From NCBI GenBank assembly GCA_021234535.1, contig CM037848.1, forward strand, positions 13,559,944 to 13,623,943: DNA of 64,000 nucleotides, read 5' to 3'. The translations under genes and the position numbers were made by a program. The notes under the pieces are model-generated. The model made no database searches and had not been told where the DNA came from. It worked only from the letters and a program-made list of their open reading frames with translations. This document shows, piece by piece, positions 49,801-62,000 of the stretch. This DNA is from Stichopus chloronotus (Eukaryota > Echinodermata > Holothuroidea > Aspidochirotida > Stichopodidae). Position 1 is the first letter of the stretch, and each line of letters opens with the position of its first letter.

Positions 49801-52644
49801 TTGTATGTATGTCATCAACCTAGTTCATGAATGTTGTTAAGGTTATCATGTCACATGTCACTCTGGGAGTAAAATTTCAGTCAAGGATTACAAGTGGGTG
49901 TATAGTGTCACGGGGCTAAACGTAGAAGATAATACCCAGTATAACTATCTCTTTTTAGTGCCACGAAGGGAAGATAAAAAACCACCGGGGCTAGACGTAA
50001 ACATGGGCCAGAGGGGCACGTGCCCAGGGGCATGCACATGTTTAAATTATTTGCATTTTCTGGGTAGAGTATTCCAGACTGAATCTAGAGCTAGGAAGCC
50101 TACGATTAACGGTTCCATACGATTAACCGTATTTGACAATAGCAACTTCCTGCTTGAACAAAAGGAGCTTGCACAGCTAGTTTTGGGTGACTTTCTATTT
50201 TTTTTATGCCCAACATGTGGGGGAGGATAATGACCTAGAGGTGACAGAATATGCTGGATACAGATATAGACACCACAATGAAATATCGTTTGCAATTTCT
50301 TTTGTACCGTACTATTTTATTATTATTTTACTGTCTTATTAAGTGTCAGGATGGTAAAATAACAGATTTGTTCTCTAGACAAGTAGACATGTAGTAAGAT
50401 CTACATAACCGAAAGGTAAACACTGCCCTTCGCCACAACAATACAGTATAAATGTATGCCTAAGGCCGACAACTAGTCAAACGATCGATAATTGTTCCCC
50501 CCTGAAGCCTTGTAGCTGTGGAATACTTGTTTGTCAGCCAAGTCAGTGTAAGTCGATCAGTTTCAACAGTCACGTTATGTAGTGGCAGTCACTTCACGAT
50601 GTACGTTTTCAACATATGACTGTATGGTCTAAATACAGACAATACACATTAATGATAAACACACTAGGGGAAAACGAAAGTCGGTTTGTGATAGTGTTTG
50701 CTATTAGTTTTGTCCTTGTCATTTTTATGTACATATTTTGGAAAGACGGTATACATTATTTAGGGATTATTCACATTAACCCCATTCAGTTGGCATCAAG
50801 AGTTCACGACTGACCCAAGAAGGCTATATAAGGAGAGAAAAGCATTTTTTTCTTTGTCGAAGGTTGCGCACAATTGTCTGCTTTTCTTTGCCAACACATT
50901 TGATTACAAGAAAATCAATAGGACATGACAGGCATGTTAGGGAGATGCATGCGGTTTAAAGAGAAGAAAATCTAGAAGCTTTTCTTTAAACCTTGTTTTC
51001 AACGTTATGTCTCGCGTTGACAAAATATAACCATATTTCTCCAGAAGTGACCATGCTTTTCTAATACATCGGGGAGCCTAAACAGAAGACAGGTCACCCA
51101 GTTAAGGACAATATATTCTATACGGTGCTTTCCTTTCCCGCTTCGTGGCACTTTCATAATACGTGCCACCGACTCGACAGTGCAGCCAATCCTCACATGA
51201 TATCATACATGTTTATACCTTCTCGAGAGGAACAAACCTAACTATTTATGTTCTATCATGCAAAGGCCTTCTCGAGACATGATTTTAGCACATTGTGCGT
51301 ATTTTGTGAGGACTATAGGTGAACAGTGTGAATAAAACAGTTTATTCATGCTCCCATCAGATAAAGCCACCAAATCCATAGGTTTGTTTTCTAAGATTTC
51401 GCATTCTCTTCTCAGGAAATGAACTGTATGTATTGTTACACCTGATATACCTGACAAGTTATGGTCAGAGATATAGGAAATGTCATGGGATCAAGTCGAG
51501 AGACTCGTTAAAATACATTATATCATGTTATGGGTTAAATGAACACAGGGAGTTGCTACGTTGCGAAGTAGAAACTCACTGGTGGATATAAGTCAGGAAC
51601 TAGTTACATTGTTAGTTAATAGTTATGCTTTGAAACGTGGTTATGGAGGGCAGTATACAGAGTGTTCATAGCAAAGAAAATTCCTGTAACTACCTGAACC
51701 AGAAGATCAGATCATGAAAACACGAACCTAAAACAGTTTCTACGACAACCTATACAAACATAACTGCTAATTACTTACTTATCTAACAGTTCTTACACTA
51801 AAAAAGCAGTTATTTGTTAGATATTAACAGAATAATCATTGAAGAAAGTGTCATTTTACAACCACCATGACTGATCATATTGGCAATGGCAATTACAAAA
51901 CCTTTAAGAACAATGCGTGTTTATTTTTGAAGCCAGTGCAGAGGCTTAAAAAACAATTGCTGATATAATGGCAGTGAACATCAGTAATTCGCTTGTTTTG
52001 TTTGAAAATAAAGAAGCGTATTGTGTATACCAGTTGTTTTCAAACATTTTTAGACTACAACCCTCTTTGGCCATCTTGAACTGGCCAAATGTCCCTCTAC
52101 CCCCCGTACCTTCCCCACGTTCCATCACTCATAGTCGGATACGCAACAACTATATTGTTTTTCTCGGTTAACTTTTTCTTTTGGCAGGAGCATCAAACTC
52201 TGCAGAGGGCAAACATACATGTGGAACTGTTGTAGAGAGCCCAAATGTAGCTAAGCCATTGTGAATTAAGGGTGATCTTGGCGCCAGTTACCCCTGATAT
52301 CAATACCCACACCCCCCTATTCCCCTTGCAATCTGTAGAGCCCACCTGCGTCAGTCTTCCAACCCCCCCCCCCCATCCCAAGTGTAAGGACAACTTCGAG
52401 AACCACTGGTATAAACGATAAATATAATAGTGTATAGCGACGGAAAAATATTCGATACATCTTTGCAACATGCATTTTATGATAACATTAACTTATCTCG
52501 AAGAATAAAATGTAAATGATAGAACAAAGCAGCATGGAAACTTAGCTATCTAGACAATGGGCGAGACACACAATGACATCTGCTACGGATTTGATACACA
52601 AGTCATCAGAAAGAAGTAAATCGAAAGTCTACTAAAATATTTAG

Positions 52645-53201
52645 TTTATTGCGGTAATAATGGTATTATTTAAGTATCGTATATAAAAATAAAATGAATG
52701 CAATGATTTGCTTAGCGTATGGGTTATTTTGGTCTCGTTAGTTAAGAAATTGAATAGATGAACACTTTGAAACACACTGTACAGAGCCTATACACAAGTC
52801 ATTACAGTCACAGTAGCAGCAATTAATGTATCATCAATTTACAACAAATGACACACACACAAAAAAATGAATATGGAAGAACAGTGTTGTTGTTGGAAGC
52901 AAAAAAAGAAAACACAAATACAGCACTTACTTATGAAGTATTAATGATAGAAAACAACTTACGTTAACAGAAAATAGAACGTAATGGATAGCATATACTA
53001 CCAAAAATGGTGGTGCGTCAACATTAAAGTGATGATGTTTCAGGTTAATGAGAAATGGTGTTTGTGCGGTGATGAGAACAAATGTACAGTACGTTAGTAT
53101 TCTGGGAATGAAACTGTGCGATTGCTTCTCTAAGTACAGGCCGGTGACGTTATTATTAAAATTCCAAGCGAGATCGAAAGTGCTTCATGATGTACTCTTA
53201 C
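52645..53201 (-). other. possible read-through 3' end of a short isoform
   Basis: If the donor at 53201 is not used, exon 53202-55146 continues for GKSTS and stops at TGA (53185-53187). An AATAAA on the minus strand lies at 52645-52650, about 535 bases beyond the stop. This would give an MLCK protein ending after a single Ig, as in vertebrates. It is inference from sequence only. Confidence 0.3.
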
Positions 53202-55146
53202 CTTGAACTAAGATAAGTTTCCCGCTACATCTGGCCTTTCCGGCAGAGTTCCTAGCCTCACACATAAAACTCCCTTTATCGGATTCCAAAACTCTCGGTA
53301 TTATGAGCGAAAACCAACCATTGGGACCAGATTGAAATTTGTAGCGGTCATGGCCCTCTAGTACGCGCTTTCCGTCCTTATACCATATAATCTCCGGCTT
53401 AGGGAATCCATCGATTTTACATTCAAACTTAACCTCGTACGTTACAGGCAATCCAACCTCAACATGATGGAACTTTTGCAAAAATACTGGTGCTTGAGCG
53501 ACGACAAAGTCCTGTTTTTTTGGAACATTGTTATTATCGTCGTCGTCGTCGGGCCTGCGGCCCGTTCTCCTCGAGTAAGGCGAGGAGGACCTGGTCCCTC
53601 TTTTGTGAGACAAGTAACTCTCCATTGCGTTCGGGTGTGAATGTTTCTGTGGAAGTGATTGCATAGGTGACTCGTGAATGTCACAAGTTGAATTAGAAGA
53701 AGACGTGGAGCCTACTTGCTCCTCTTCAAAATCCTTACTACTTTTTGTTGACTTAGCTCCAACGTTTACATAGCTTCCATCGCGCGCTGACAACGGTAGC
53801 TCGGTTCCTACGGTATTTCTATCGGCACTAATCCCTTCAGCGACTCTTGCCTTAGTCACCGACGAAGATACCGATGCGGTTGTTGTTGTTGTTGCGGTGG
53901 TTGGTGACACAGGTGTTTCCGAGTTCACCTCAAAGGATCGCGACGTTTGCTCAGATAATAAGATAACGTCTTTATCCACCTTCAGTTCGCCACCGTTCGC
54001 AGCCGATGTCAAATCTTTCTGTTTGCCGAGAGAAACGTTCTGAACGGCACGCTCTTTGCCCTCCCCGCTTTCGTTCTCCAAAAGGTCAGAATGAGCTCCC
54101 CATAAATCCTGACGCGAGCAAGGAATGTTGGCACCGGCTAATGTTTCCTGGTTTGACGAAACATCTCCAACTTTCGGTAAATCATCTGATCGGTCTTTGG
54201 CCGTGGTAGGTTTGTTGACGTAACTGTTAATTTGACGGGATCGTGCTTCCGAACTGTCTTCGTCCAAATCAGATGCCACGACGCAACGATCTCTTGTTGG
54301 CGATTTCGGACGCCGTTTGAGTATGGACTTCAATGCGGGAGGTTGTTGCTCTGTTACTTGCAAAACGCTATCTTTTGTTCCGTCAGAGTCGATCGATCCT
54401 CCTTTATTCGTGTCTTTCTTTGCCTCTTCCTTTCTCATGCCATCACTGATAGAATAACGATCACTAAACTCGCTTAGAACCGAGGCCTCAGTCGCAGTGG
54501 GTCCATCGACTTGTTGCAGCGCCCCCGTCTCATTAGAAAGGTGGCGATTGACGGAGCTATCTTCAATAGAAATTGTAAAGTTGTCTCCCTCAAAGTTTGC
54601 AGAAGTTCCTTCTAGAGCTTTCACACCTGACTTTACCTTCCTGTCACGTAACTCTTTCCTCGATATAAGGGAGCTGTTACCTGTGTTAAATCCGTAACCC
54701 GCTTCATTCAAGGTGGCTGCCCCAAGACTATGCGAACTCCCCTTATTGATTCTTTCTTCAGAGACACTTGACTGGCTTCGCTCATCAATCGCTACCTTTT
54801 GTTCCTTTTGGTCAACAGAAGCGTAGCCTTCGCCTGTTATTCTCCGGTTGTGCTCGGTTAAATGTGTCAGATAGTCGTTCGGTTGAATCGGTGAGGTTTC
54901 TGAATTTACCTTTTCTGTTTTGCTTCCTCCAGATTTCGATGTTTGTGTAAGAGAATCTTTCAAGTGCCCTTTCTCTTTTCCTTCGCCTTTATCAGTTGCT
55001 TGATCCTTGTCCCCTGCAAGTTTGGCGGTTGCGTTTTTCTTTTCGGAAGAATTATCAGGTGTCGGTGAAACGTTTTGCTTTCTTTGTTGAGTTGCAAGTC
55101 GCAAAATGCTCATTCTTCCAATTGCACGAACGGCATGAGTTGTTTT
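53202..55146 (-). CDS. MYLK: MLCK exon: calmodulin-binding site, long disordered linker and Ig1
   Basis: A 648-codon exon. The acceptor is TTTTTCGAACAG above 55146 (phase 0) and the donor is TTCAAG/GTAAGA at 53202/53201 (phase 1). It opens with KTTHAVRAIGRMSILRL. Smooth-muscle MLCK has KTG(H/N)AVRAIGRLSS in its calmodulin-binding/autoinhibitory segment, so the kinase core must be encoded upstream. Residues ~18-550 are low-complexity, Ser/Lys/Glu-rich and hydrophilic, with a KSILKRRPKSPTR patch near residue 274, a Thr run and an Asp/Asn run near 535. Residues ~551-648 are an I-set Ig (APVFLQKFHHVEV, KFECKIDGFPKPEIIW, KGSFMCEARNSAG, GKLILV) with both Cys. Vertebrate MYLK has only about 50 residues between these two parts. 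The ATG at 55111-55113 (GRMS) is internal to the calmodulin site and is probably not the start. Confidence 0.88.
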
Positions 55147-56952
55147 CTGTTCGAAAAATAAAAACACAAAAACAGTTTATAAGACAAATATCAGATTGGA
55201 AAAGAAACATAATGTAGACGGTTGGGATAAATAGCAATTAAAAATAAAAGGTCCAAAGCGTCCCATATAATTTATGGCTTGATTAATATCGACGCTTCTT
55301 TAAACGTATCGGAAGTATCTTTGCGAAGTATTTCGAGTGAATTTATGAGATCGATGCATCAATATCATAACGACAACTTCGATGCTTGACTCACTGCTTG
55401 ACAAACATGAACACACCACAAACATGACAAACATGAACACACCATTAAGTCTTCTAAAGCCAAATTCTCCATTTGGGCTTCGCATGTAAAAATGCGCTCT
55501 TTCTGCCGCACAGAAGTCACCAGTGGCTGTTGTTGACCATTTTTCCATCATATCAGTTTTCACATCAATCTTCTTACCCCACCACCCCCTTTACCCGATC
55601 ACCCCCCCCCCCGACCCCTGCCTCCCCTGTCTCTCTTTGATATGAGACGATAATGCATCTTAAGACTAGACTTTTAAAAAAAATGCCAGAAAGAAAGGTT
55701 GACTCACTTTAGAGTCAAGAAAAAGGACTGAAATGAAAACAGTCATGTGCACTGCTTAATGAATGCATCATTGCGACTTGATTACATATTTTAAAAGAAA
55801 AAAAAAAGTGCAATATTGCAGAGCATAAATTAAGAGAAATCGCTCTTTTAAAGCTTGAATATATTTCTTAATTTGTATACACTCAGCTCTTGACATTTAG
55901 CTTTGTGTATACACTTCTAATACGTTTACGGGGTTTGCATTTTGTTATTACAGGCAAACACCCTCTCACCTTAGTCTCACCTAAGCTCATCTGATACTGT
56001 AGGTTTACTGCAAGACCATGACTGTGAGGACGTAGGGGAAGCAAGGAACCACTAAGAGCATGTAATTTGCAGTTGGTAATTTGCGTTGTGAACTGGTAAG
56101 GGGCATGCTAAGTAGGCTGTGTTGGGAAAACAGGAACTTGCAATCTTTCAGCGAGATTAAGTGCCTCTTAAAAAACGGAAGCATAATCTAACTACTAAAG
56201 ATCACGATTTTAACGTTCTAACGACAAAAAGTTGTAAACACAGTAAACGCTGTCAGTGTTATTTGCGAGGGGAACGTGCTACACCCCACAGGCACAGACA
56301 GAGCAGTTACTTAACAACTGAATTAGGCGATAATTATTTCAAGCTACATAAAAGTTCAAAAAAGAGTTTTTTTCGTCATGGGCACCCTACGATTTAACTC
56401 TGGTAATGTATACAAGCATTCATCATTTCTACATTTTCAAACCTGTGAATAGCATATGTTTTAGAGGGCGTTTGACTAAAATTGTATGTTGTAGTTTGAA
56501 CAACTGCTGGACCATACAAGTCGAATAACCCATACAAGACGCGTAGCTTTCACCTCATTCAACCATCAACTACAGAAAGCCCTCCGTCCAGTCCAGTCTC
56601 ATGTATGTCCATGTCATTCTCACTCATGCTTTAATTCACTGTGACGTCAACATTTTGCACACTAACCGAGACCCATTGTTAAGTGAGCAATTATTCGTTC
56701 TTTTGTTAAATTGTTCGTAAAATTCGTACGGGGAAAAACTTGATGAACTTCACAATTATACGATCTTGTTACACCAAATCTGGTATGAAGGTATTCAATT
56801 GTAGACGGTTTTCAAAAGAGGGAGAGGGATACCCCCTCCCTATATCACTGTACCACCAGTTGTCACCTCCCCTAAAAAAGAATTTGGATCCTAGCGGGAG
56901 GTCGAGCACTATAGGATGTTTCCAGGTCTTAGCTTATCAATACTCGAATAGC

Positions 56953-57545
56953 TTAAAGGAGAAGGCAAGTCAGGACTTTTGACAATGTTAAATGAGAGAC
57001 TAACATATGTTGAACACCATTACCAAATTTCAGTTAAATACATTGCTTAATTCCCAAGATATTGCAATTTGAATGCTCATATAAAAATTATGAGGAAGCT
57101 ACCATTTTGAGATTGTGATGACATCACCAGACCACATGTGATTGAAAAGCTTTTGTTTTTCTTTATATTTCATTGTCAATAAATTTTAACAGTCATGCAT
57201 AGATTCAAGTCATAGTATTAATGATTTGATTATTACATGATACACCTCAGTAATTCAACACAAAATTTGTACGAGTGTGTTTCGGATTGATAGAAATAAT
57301 AGGTAAAGAATATAAAGAAATGCAATAAAATTTTTGCTATCTGTGGTTATGTGACATCATTATTCGACTTACTCAAGTTGTTTTACATTCAACTTAGGCA
57401 AAAATGGAAGCACCCTTCTCTGAATTTCAAAAGTGTGTAACTTGGATAGGAAACAATATTTCTGAATGAAACTTTGGGAAGATGTTTGTCAAACACTTCT
57501 GCTTCACTTTGATAAATATACTCCCAGGGTTTCCTTCTCCTTTAA
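56953..57545. mobile_element. TTAA-ended foldback/MITE, 593 bp
   Basis: A perfect 13-bp terminal inverted repeat, TTAAAGGAGAAGG at 56953-56965 and its complement at 57533-57545, with TTAA outermost. The interior has further weak inverted matches around TGTGATGACATCA. Non-coding. Confidence 0.55.
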
Positions 57546-58462
57546 AGACAACGGGTGGCCTTGTAATTTGCATGGGCGCCACAGTGCGCGTAGCGTTGTA
57601 GGTAATGTAGGCCTTCTGTGTACCGATGTGCTTTACTTGGTTGTACAAGTCGACTGTTACTGTTAGTGACAACACCATCGATTCGTAGTGATCACTACGG
57701 CAAATTTAAAAGACGGAAGCGACGTAACAAAGTCTTGTGGCGCTCGATTTATGAGACGACAAGTTGTCTTTAGCATTAGGTCGCCAACTCTACAGTATAA
57801 ATTTACCTGTCGCATGCACAATGAAACTCAAAATATAACTCAGTCCTATACTGATACGTAACATAATGCAATGTTTCATGCCAGTGGTACATACCACGAG
57901 GTGGCTCGTCGCTGGGAAACATGACCTACAAACCTACAAACATACAAATCTTTTGAAATTTTCCGTTTATTTTACGTCAAATCAACATCGGCAATTAAGT
58001 GTTTGATGCGACCCGTATCGAGCCATTCTCCGACGACACCTTGTTTGGGTAAGTAAATTAAAGGAAATTAGTAATCCTTTTCAGTGCACGATGTAGGTGC
58101 ATAAGACGGGCACCGGAGAAGATAGAGAATACCATCAAAACAATTGTTTTCACCTCTGAGCCGGCTTCTGACTTCACAATCTATCTATCTATCTTGGGAG
58201 CCACTCCGTCCGAGTTAGGGAAGGTAGGCTTATTAAGGTTGTTTTAACAAAATTGGTGTCACTATGAAGCAAAACTTTTCATACGGTATGGTGTAGTTGC
58301 GTGGCAATTAGTAAGGTACTCTGCAAGTAAGGCACTCTTTCGAAACATATGTAGTCCACTTTAAGGTAAATGGAAACCGAATGCTGTATCAGTGAATACT
58401 ATTAACATCGATTCACTAAAATATTGTCTAGAATGTTTTTTTTTTTTTTAAATGAAACATGT

Positions 58463-59030
58463 TTAAAAGGATAGTCCAAGCAGAAATTTAGCTTTGATAT
58501 GTTTAAGAGTAAGTAAATGTGACCCTGATAGTAAACTTTCCATTCAGTTCCCATGCATGGTTCTCGCAATTTTATCAGTTCGAGTTACCCCCTTTGCTAC
58601 CAACAGGGCACTTGAAGCAAACAGGAGGGACATCATCTCTTCATATTGCTAAAGAGTCTTTTGTTTTCTTCATTTTTAAATTTATTATTTTGACCTTGAA
58701 ATCAGTAGGTGGTCAGCCTAAATACTGGTTACGGGAAGGTCACAAAACTCTCATATCCCTCCTACATTCACATTATGATATCACTATATATTGAAGTATT
58801 AAATTTGGTGTATATTTTAAAGAAAAACATAAAATGCTTTATCAATGTGGGGAGATGACATCACTCCTGCTTGCTTCAAGTTAACTGACAGTAACAAATG
58901 TAGCAACTTCAACTGATCATATCTCGGAAACCTAACATGGGAATTGAATGGAAGTTTCACTGTATATGATCAGATTCACTTACTCTTCAACATATCAAAG
59001 CTATGTTCATGGCTTAGACCATCCTTTTAA
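58463..59030. mobile_element. TTAA-ended long foldback element, 568 bp
   Basis: The left half (58463-58690) and the reverse complement of the right half (58800-59030) stay alignable over some 200 bp. Matching words include TTAAAAGGAT.GTC.AAGC, TAGCTTTGATATGTT, AGAGTAAGT.AAT and CTTCCATTCA.TTCCCATG. Outer ends are TTAA on both sides. The two arms could form a long imperfect hairpin. Non-coding. Confidence 0.7.
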
Positions 59031-62000
59031 GCTTATTAACTTGAGACCTGGCCCGTCCAAAAACAAGAAAAAGGAAGACAATAAAATCAAACAGACAATC
59101 AATACTTAATACACGTATACACTATGTAAAAAAATGACTATGTAAAAAAATGCAGACAAACCTGCCATGCTCCAACTTTTTCACCCCACTTAGAAGGCAT
59201 ATCGATGATATTTGCACAAATCCACCAAATTTTCCGAGCAAAAAGGAACACACACACACGCACCTCAGACGTAGATGGTCCGCTGTAAGATTACAAGACC
59301 CGGTTATCGCTTAACTAACCATGTAACTTGTAAGTACGTCTAGCACCAATACTATGACACCTTTACAACATCTTAACAAGCAGGGAGATAAAAAGTATCC
59401 CAAACTTTAACAAGGGGGGGGGGGGGGGAGCCAAAGAAAAGGAATAAAGGATTGAATTGTATACATGAACAAATGAAGGACGCCTTGTTCTTTGAGACTT
59501 CAATCCATTTATCGTGATTTTCTCCATTCTCTTCTTTCATTCTTTCCTCTCTCGATGGACAACAATTATCCTGGAGTGACTTTTTTGTACGAAAACAAGA
59601 AAATCACCGGAAGACTTGTGACGTCACTAATGGAGACAAGAGGCTATGCGTCTGGTTGAGGTAAGGAATAGCAAATTGATTACAGGAGGATGGGTACAAT
59701 GGAGGTGATCCTGTTGCCTTTTCACGATAAATTCCTAACCATGTTTTTTGTCCATTGTCCTCTTTCAAACAAAAGCGGAACAACAAAACGTCGGAACAAA
59801 AGCTTTTTAAACAATAGATTACAAAGAAAAAGGTGCGAGACAGGACAAAAGAACAAAAGAAGCAAATTAAACGATGCCGTCCTCATTTGGTGGTATTTGT
59901 TGGAAACAAGTAGTCCAAGTTTGTAAAGGGAGCCCTTAATAAGATAATAAAGATTCCCTTGCCTTGTATGTAAGTAGCTTGGTTGAGTCACCTACAGAGG
60001 GAATGGAAAGATAGGCGAAACAGAACAGCCACAGATCATATCATCCAAAAGCTCACGAAAGAAGAAGTAGTAATAGCCAATGGGCAGCAAAATTGTATCC
60101 AGTCAGGGATTATGTACAGACGTTATATTTCCTTAAAAATGTTCACCATGTTTGTCGTATCACTTTGAATTCCCACACCATTGAATCCCTTTGATTTTGA
60201 CGGTTAAAACTCGTCTTGCACTTTTACCATGTAAAGGTTTTAGATGAAGTGGGTACATATATCAGCGTATCTTTTGAGCCGGTCTTTAGGAATATTAAAT
60301 GACCTTGGAATATTATCTAGGTGAAAGTTGGTCAACATGGTGATGAGGCCAGTTGCAGGCCTAATTCAAAATGTTGTTCCATTTCCTTTGAAACTGTGAC
60401 AACACTTATTTCTTTCTTTTCTTCTAATTTTACTGTATTTATCTGTTTTGATTACACAATGAAAAAATTAAGCTAAAGACTGGTGGTTTTATTTTAGCTG
60501 AGGGATAAGACGTATAGCGATCACTTTAATTAGACTCCTTGGTCAATGCTTTAGTTTTGTTGCAGTAAAGCCTACCGAAAAACCTATAGAAAACTTACCG
60601 TCATAATAACAAAAAAAAAGGCAAAAACAGCAAAGGGTAAATTGTTAGTGCTTTGCAATGGAGGAGGGTGGAGGGGGAGGGTCGCACAAGAGGAGGGGTG
60701 TTTGAGATCGGTTTGGTTGGAAGCAGGGTCTGGCAATACCCATACTTGCGCATCAATGTGATCAGTGACAAAGGCAAATACAATGCTACACTATATATAC
60801 CAACAGTTTCGTGTCACTTGACAACGATGTTTTGGACTTTCAACTGTGAGAAAGAAACGTTGTTACACTAACAGGAAAACAGTTCTTTGTAAATGGCTTC
60901 CCGGAATGTGACAATTATATGAATTAACAACACCTACAACCAAATGAACTTTCTTCTTTTTTTCCCCTCCTCTTTTCACTGTCTTTACTCTATATATGCA
61001 GGAACCAGTGTTGCTCTCAAACACCAAATTTAACATCCTTTAATAAAGAAGAACCAACTGAAACCCGCTGGGTGGGACTTCTTAACAAATTATCGCCTCT
61101 TTCCACACAATCAACAAACTCTTGAGTATGTACTTGAAGGGGCAAAAATCTCTCTTGAGGGAGACTTAAAAGTTAATCCCGTTTTCTGACCAGAAAGAAA
61201 GGTCGGGCCTCTTTTTCTTCCTAAAACCTCTTAATGGATGGAAAAAGGTTGGTAGCAAACAAATCATGAAAAAAAAAAAAATCTGGGGTTAAATTTGAAA
61301 GGAAGAAGACAAAAAAATCCTGAAGACCTGGTTGACATGGTTATAGGTATATTGATGCCAAATCACTTTAGGCGTATAGCTTTGCAAAGACGGGGGACAG
61401 ATCTATGTTTTCTGTTTTCTTTAGTACACAAGGACACACACACACATTGCACACTCTCATTCAAAACAAAACAGAGAAAAAAAAAGAAAAGAAAGAAAAA
61501 AAAATGAAAACAGTTGTAGTTGATAGATACATTTACCTTTATATTCTGTGGTATACATGGGCCCAGGTATCTTGTAAAGACCGTATGATCAAGTTGCAGA
61601 GAGAATTCTTTCGGATTGTATTGATTTCGTTTTATATCTACTACCGTTCTTCAGATATGGCAAACTTGGATGAAAATGCAAAACCGATGTGGAGTGTTGC
61701 GCACTCTTAATTACCTACCCTTGTTACTCGGTTTGGTAAGTGATAACAACATTTTTAAAGACGACAACTGCAGGCCTTTAAAAGAAAAACCCTCGGACCA
61801 TAGCAAACTATCAATTGTCCTTGAAACAACGGGTAAGTTTACAAAGAATAACATAATTCATACCATGTGAGAGTGCTCCCTTGACGTCACAAATTCGCAT
61901 ATTTGGTTTATGTTTATTCATGCTGTAACCCTAACAAAGATATTTGTTTTTAAAAATGGTTGTTGTTTGATGGATTTTCGTAAATGTCGTGGACTATTTT

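Larger units (their letters stand above)
22059..53201. other. 31-kb intron, transposon- and repeat-bearing
   Basis: This phase-1 intron joins Ig1 to the micro-exon. It holds a P-like DNA transposon, a TTAA-ended MITE, a degenerate inverted-repeat region, microsatellites, a tRNA-like fragment and eleven of the window's nineteen long G/C runs. Many short open frames occur on both strands, but none shows an Ig, kinase or other recognisable domain. Small exons could be hidden here. Confidence 0.6.

Noticed and set aside
55111..55113. ATG in GRMSILRL as the protein start
   Set aside because: The ten residues before it (HAVRAIGR) are the conserved MLCK calmodulin site, so the coding region extends upstream through a phase-0 intron.
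59160..59225. Minus-strand segment ending in GAWQ, tested as the exon preceding the calmodulin site
   Set aside because: The donor would be a poor GTTTGT, and the upstream residues (MPSKWGEKVG) do not match the MLCK sequence before the site; it looks like repeat sequence.
60690..60715. Minus-strand DLK word considered as a kinase catalytic loop
   Set aside because: It is followed by HPS rather than PEN, and no kinase context surrounds it.
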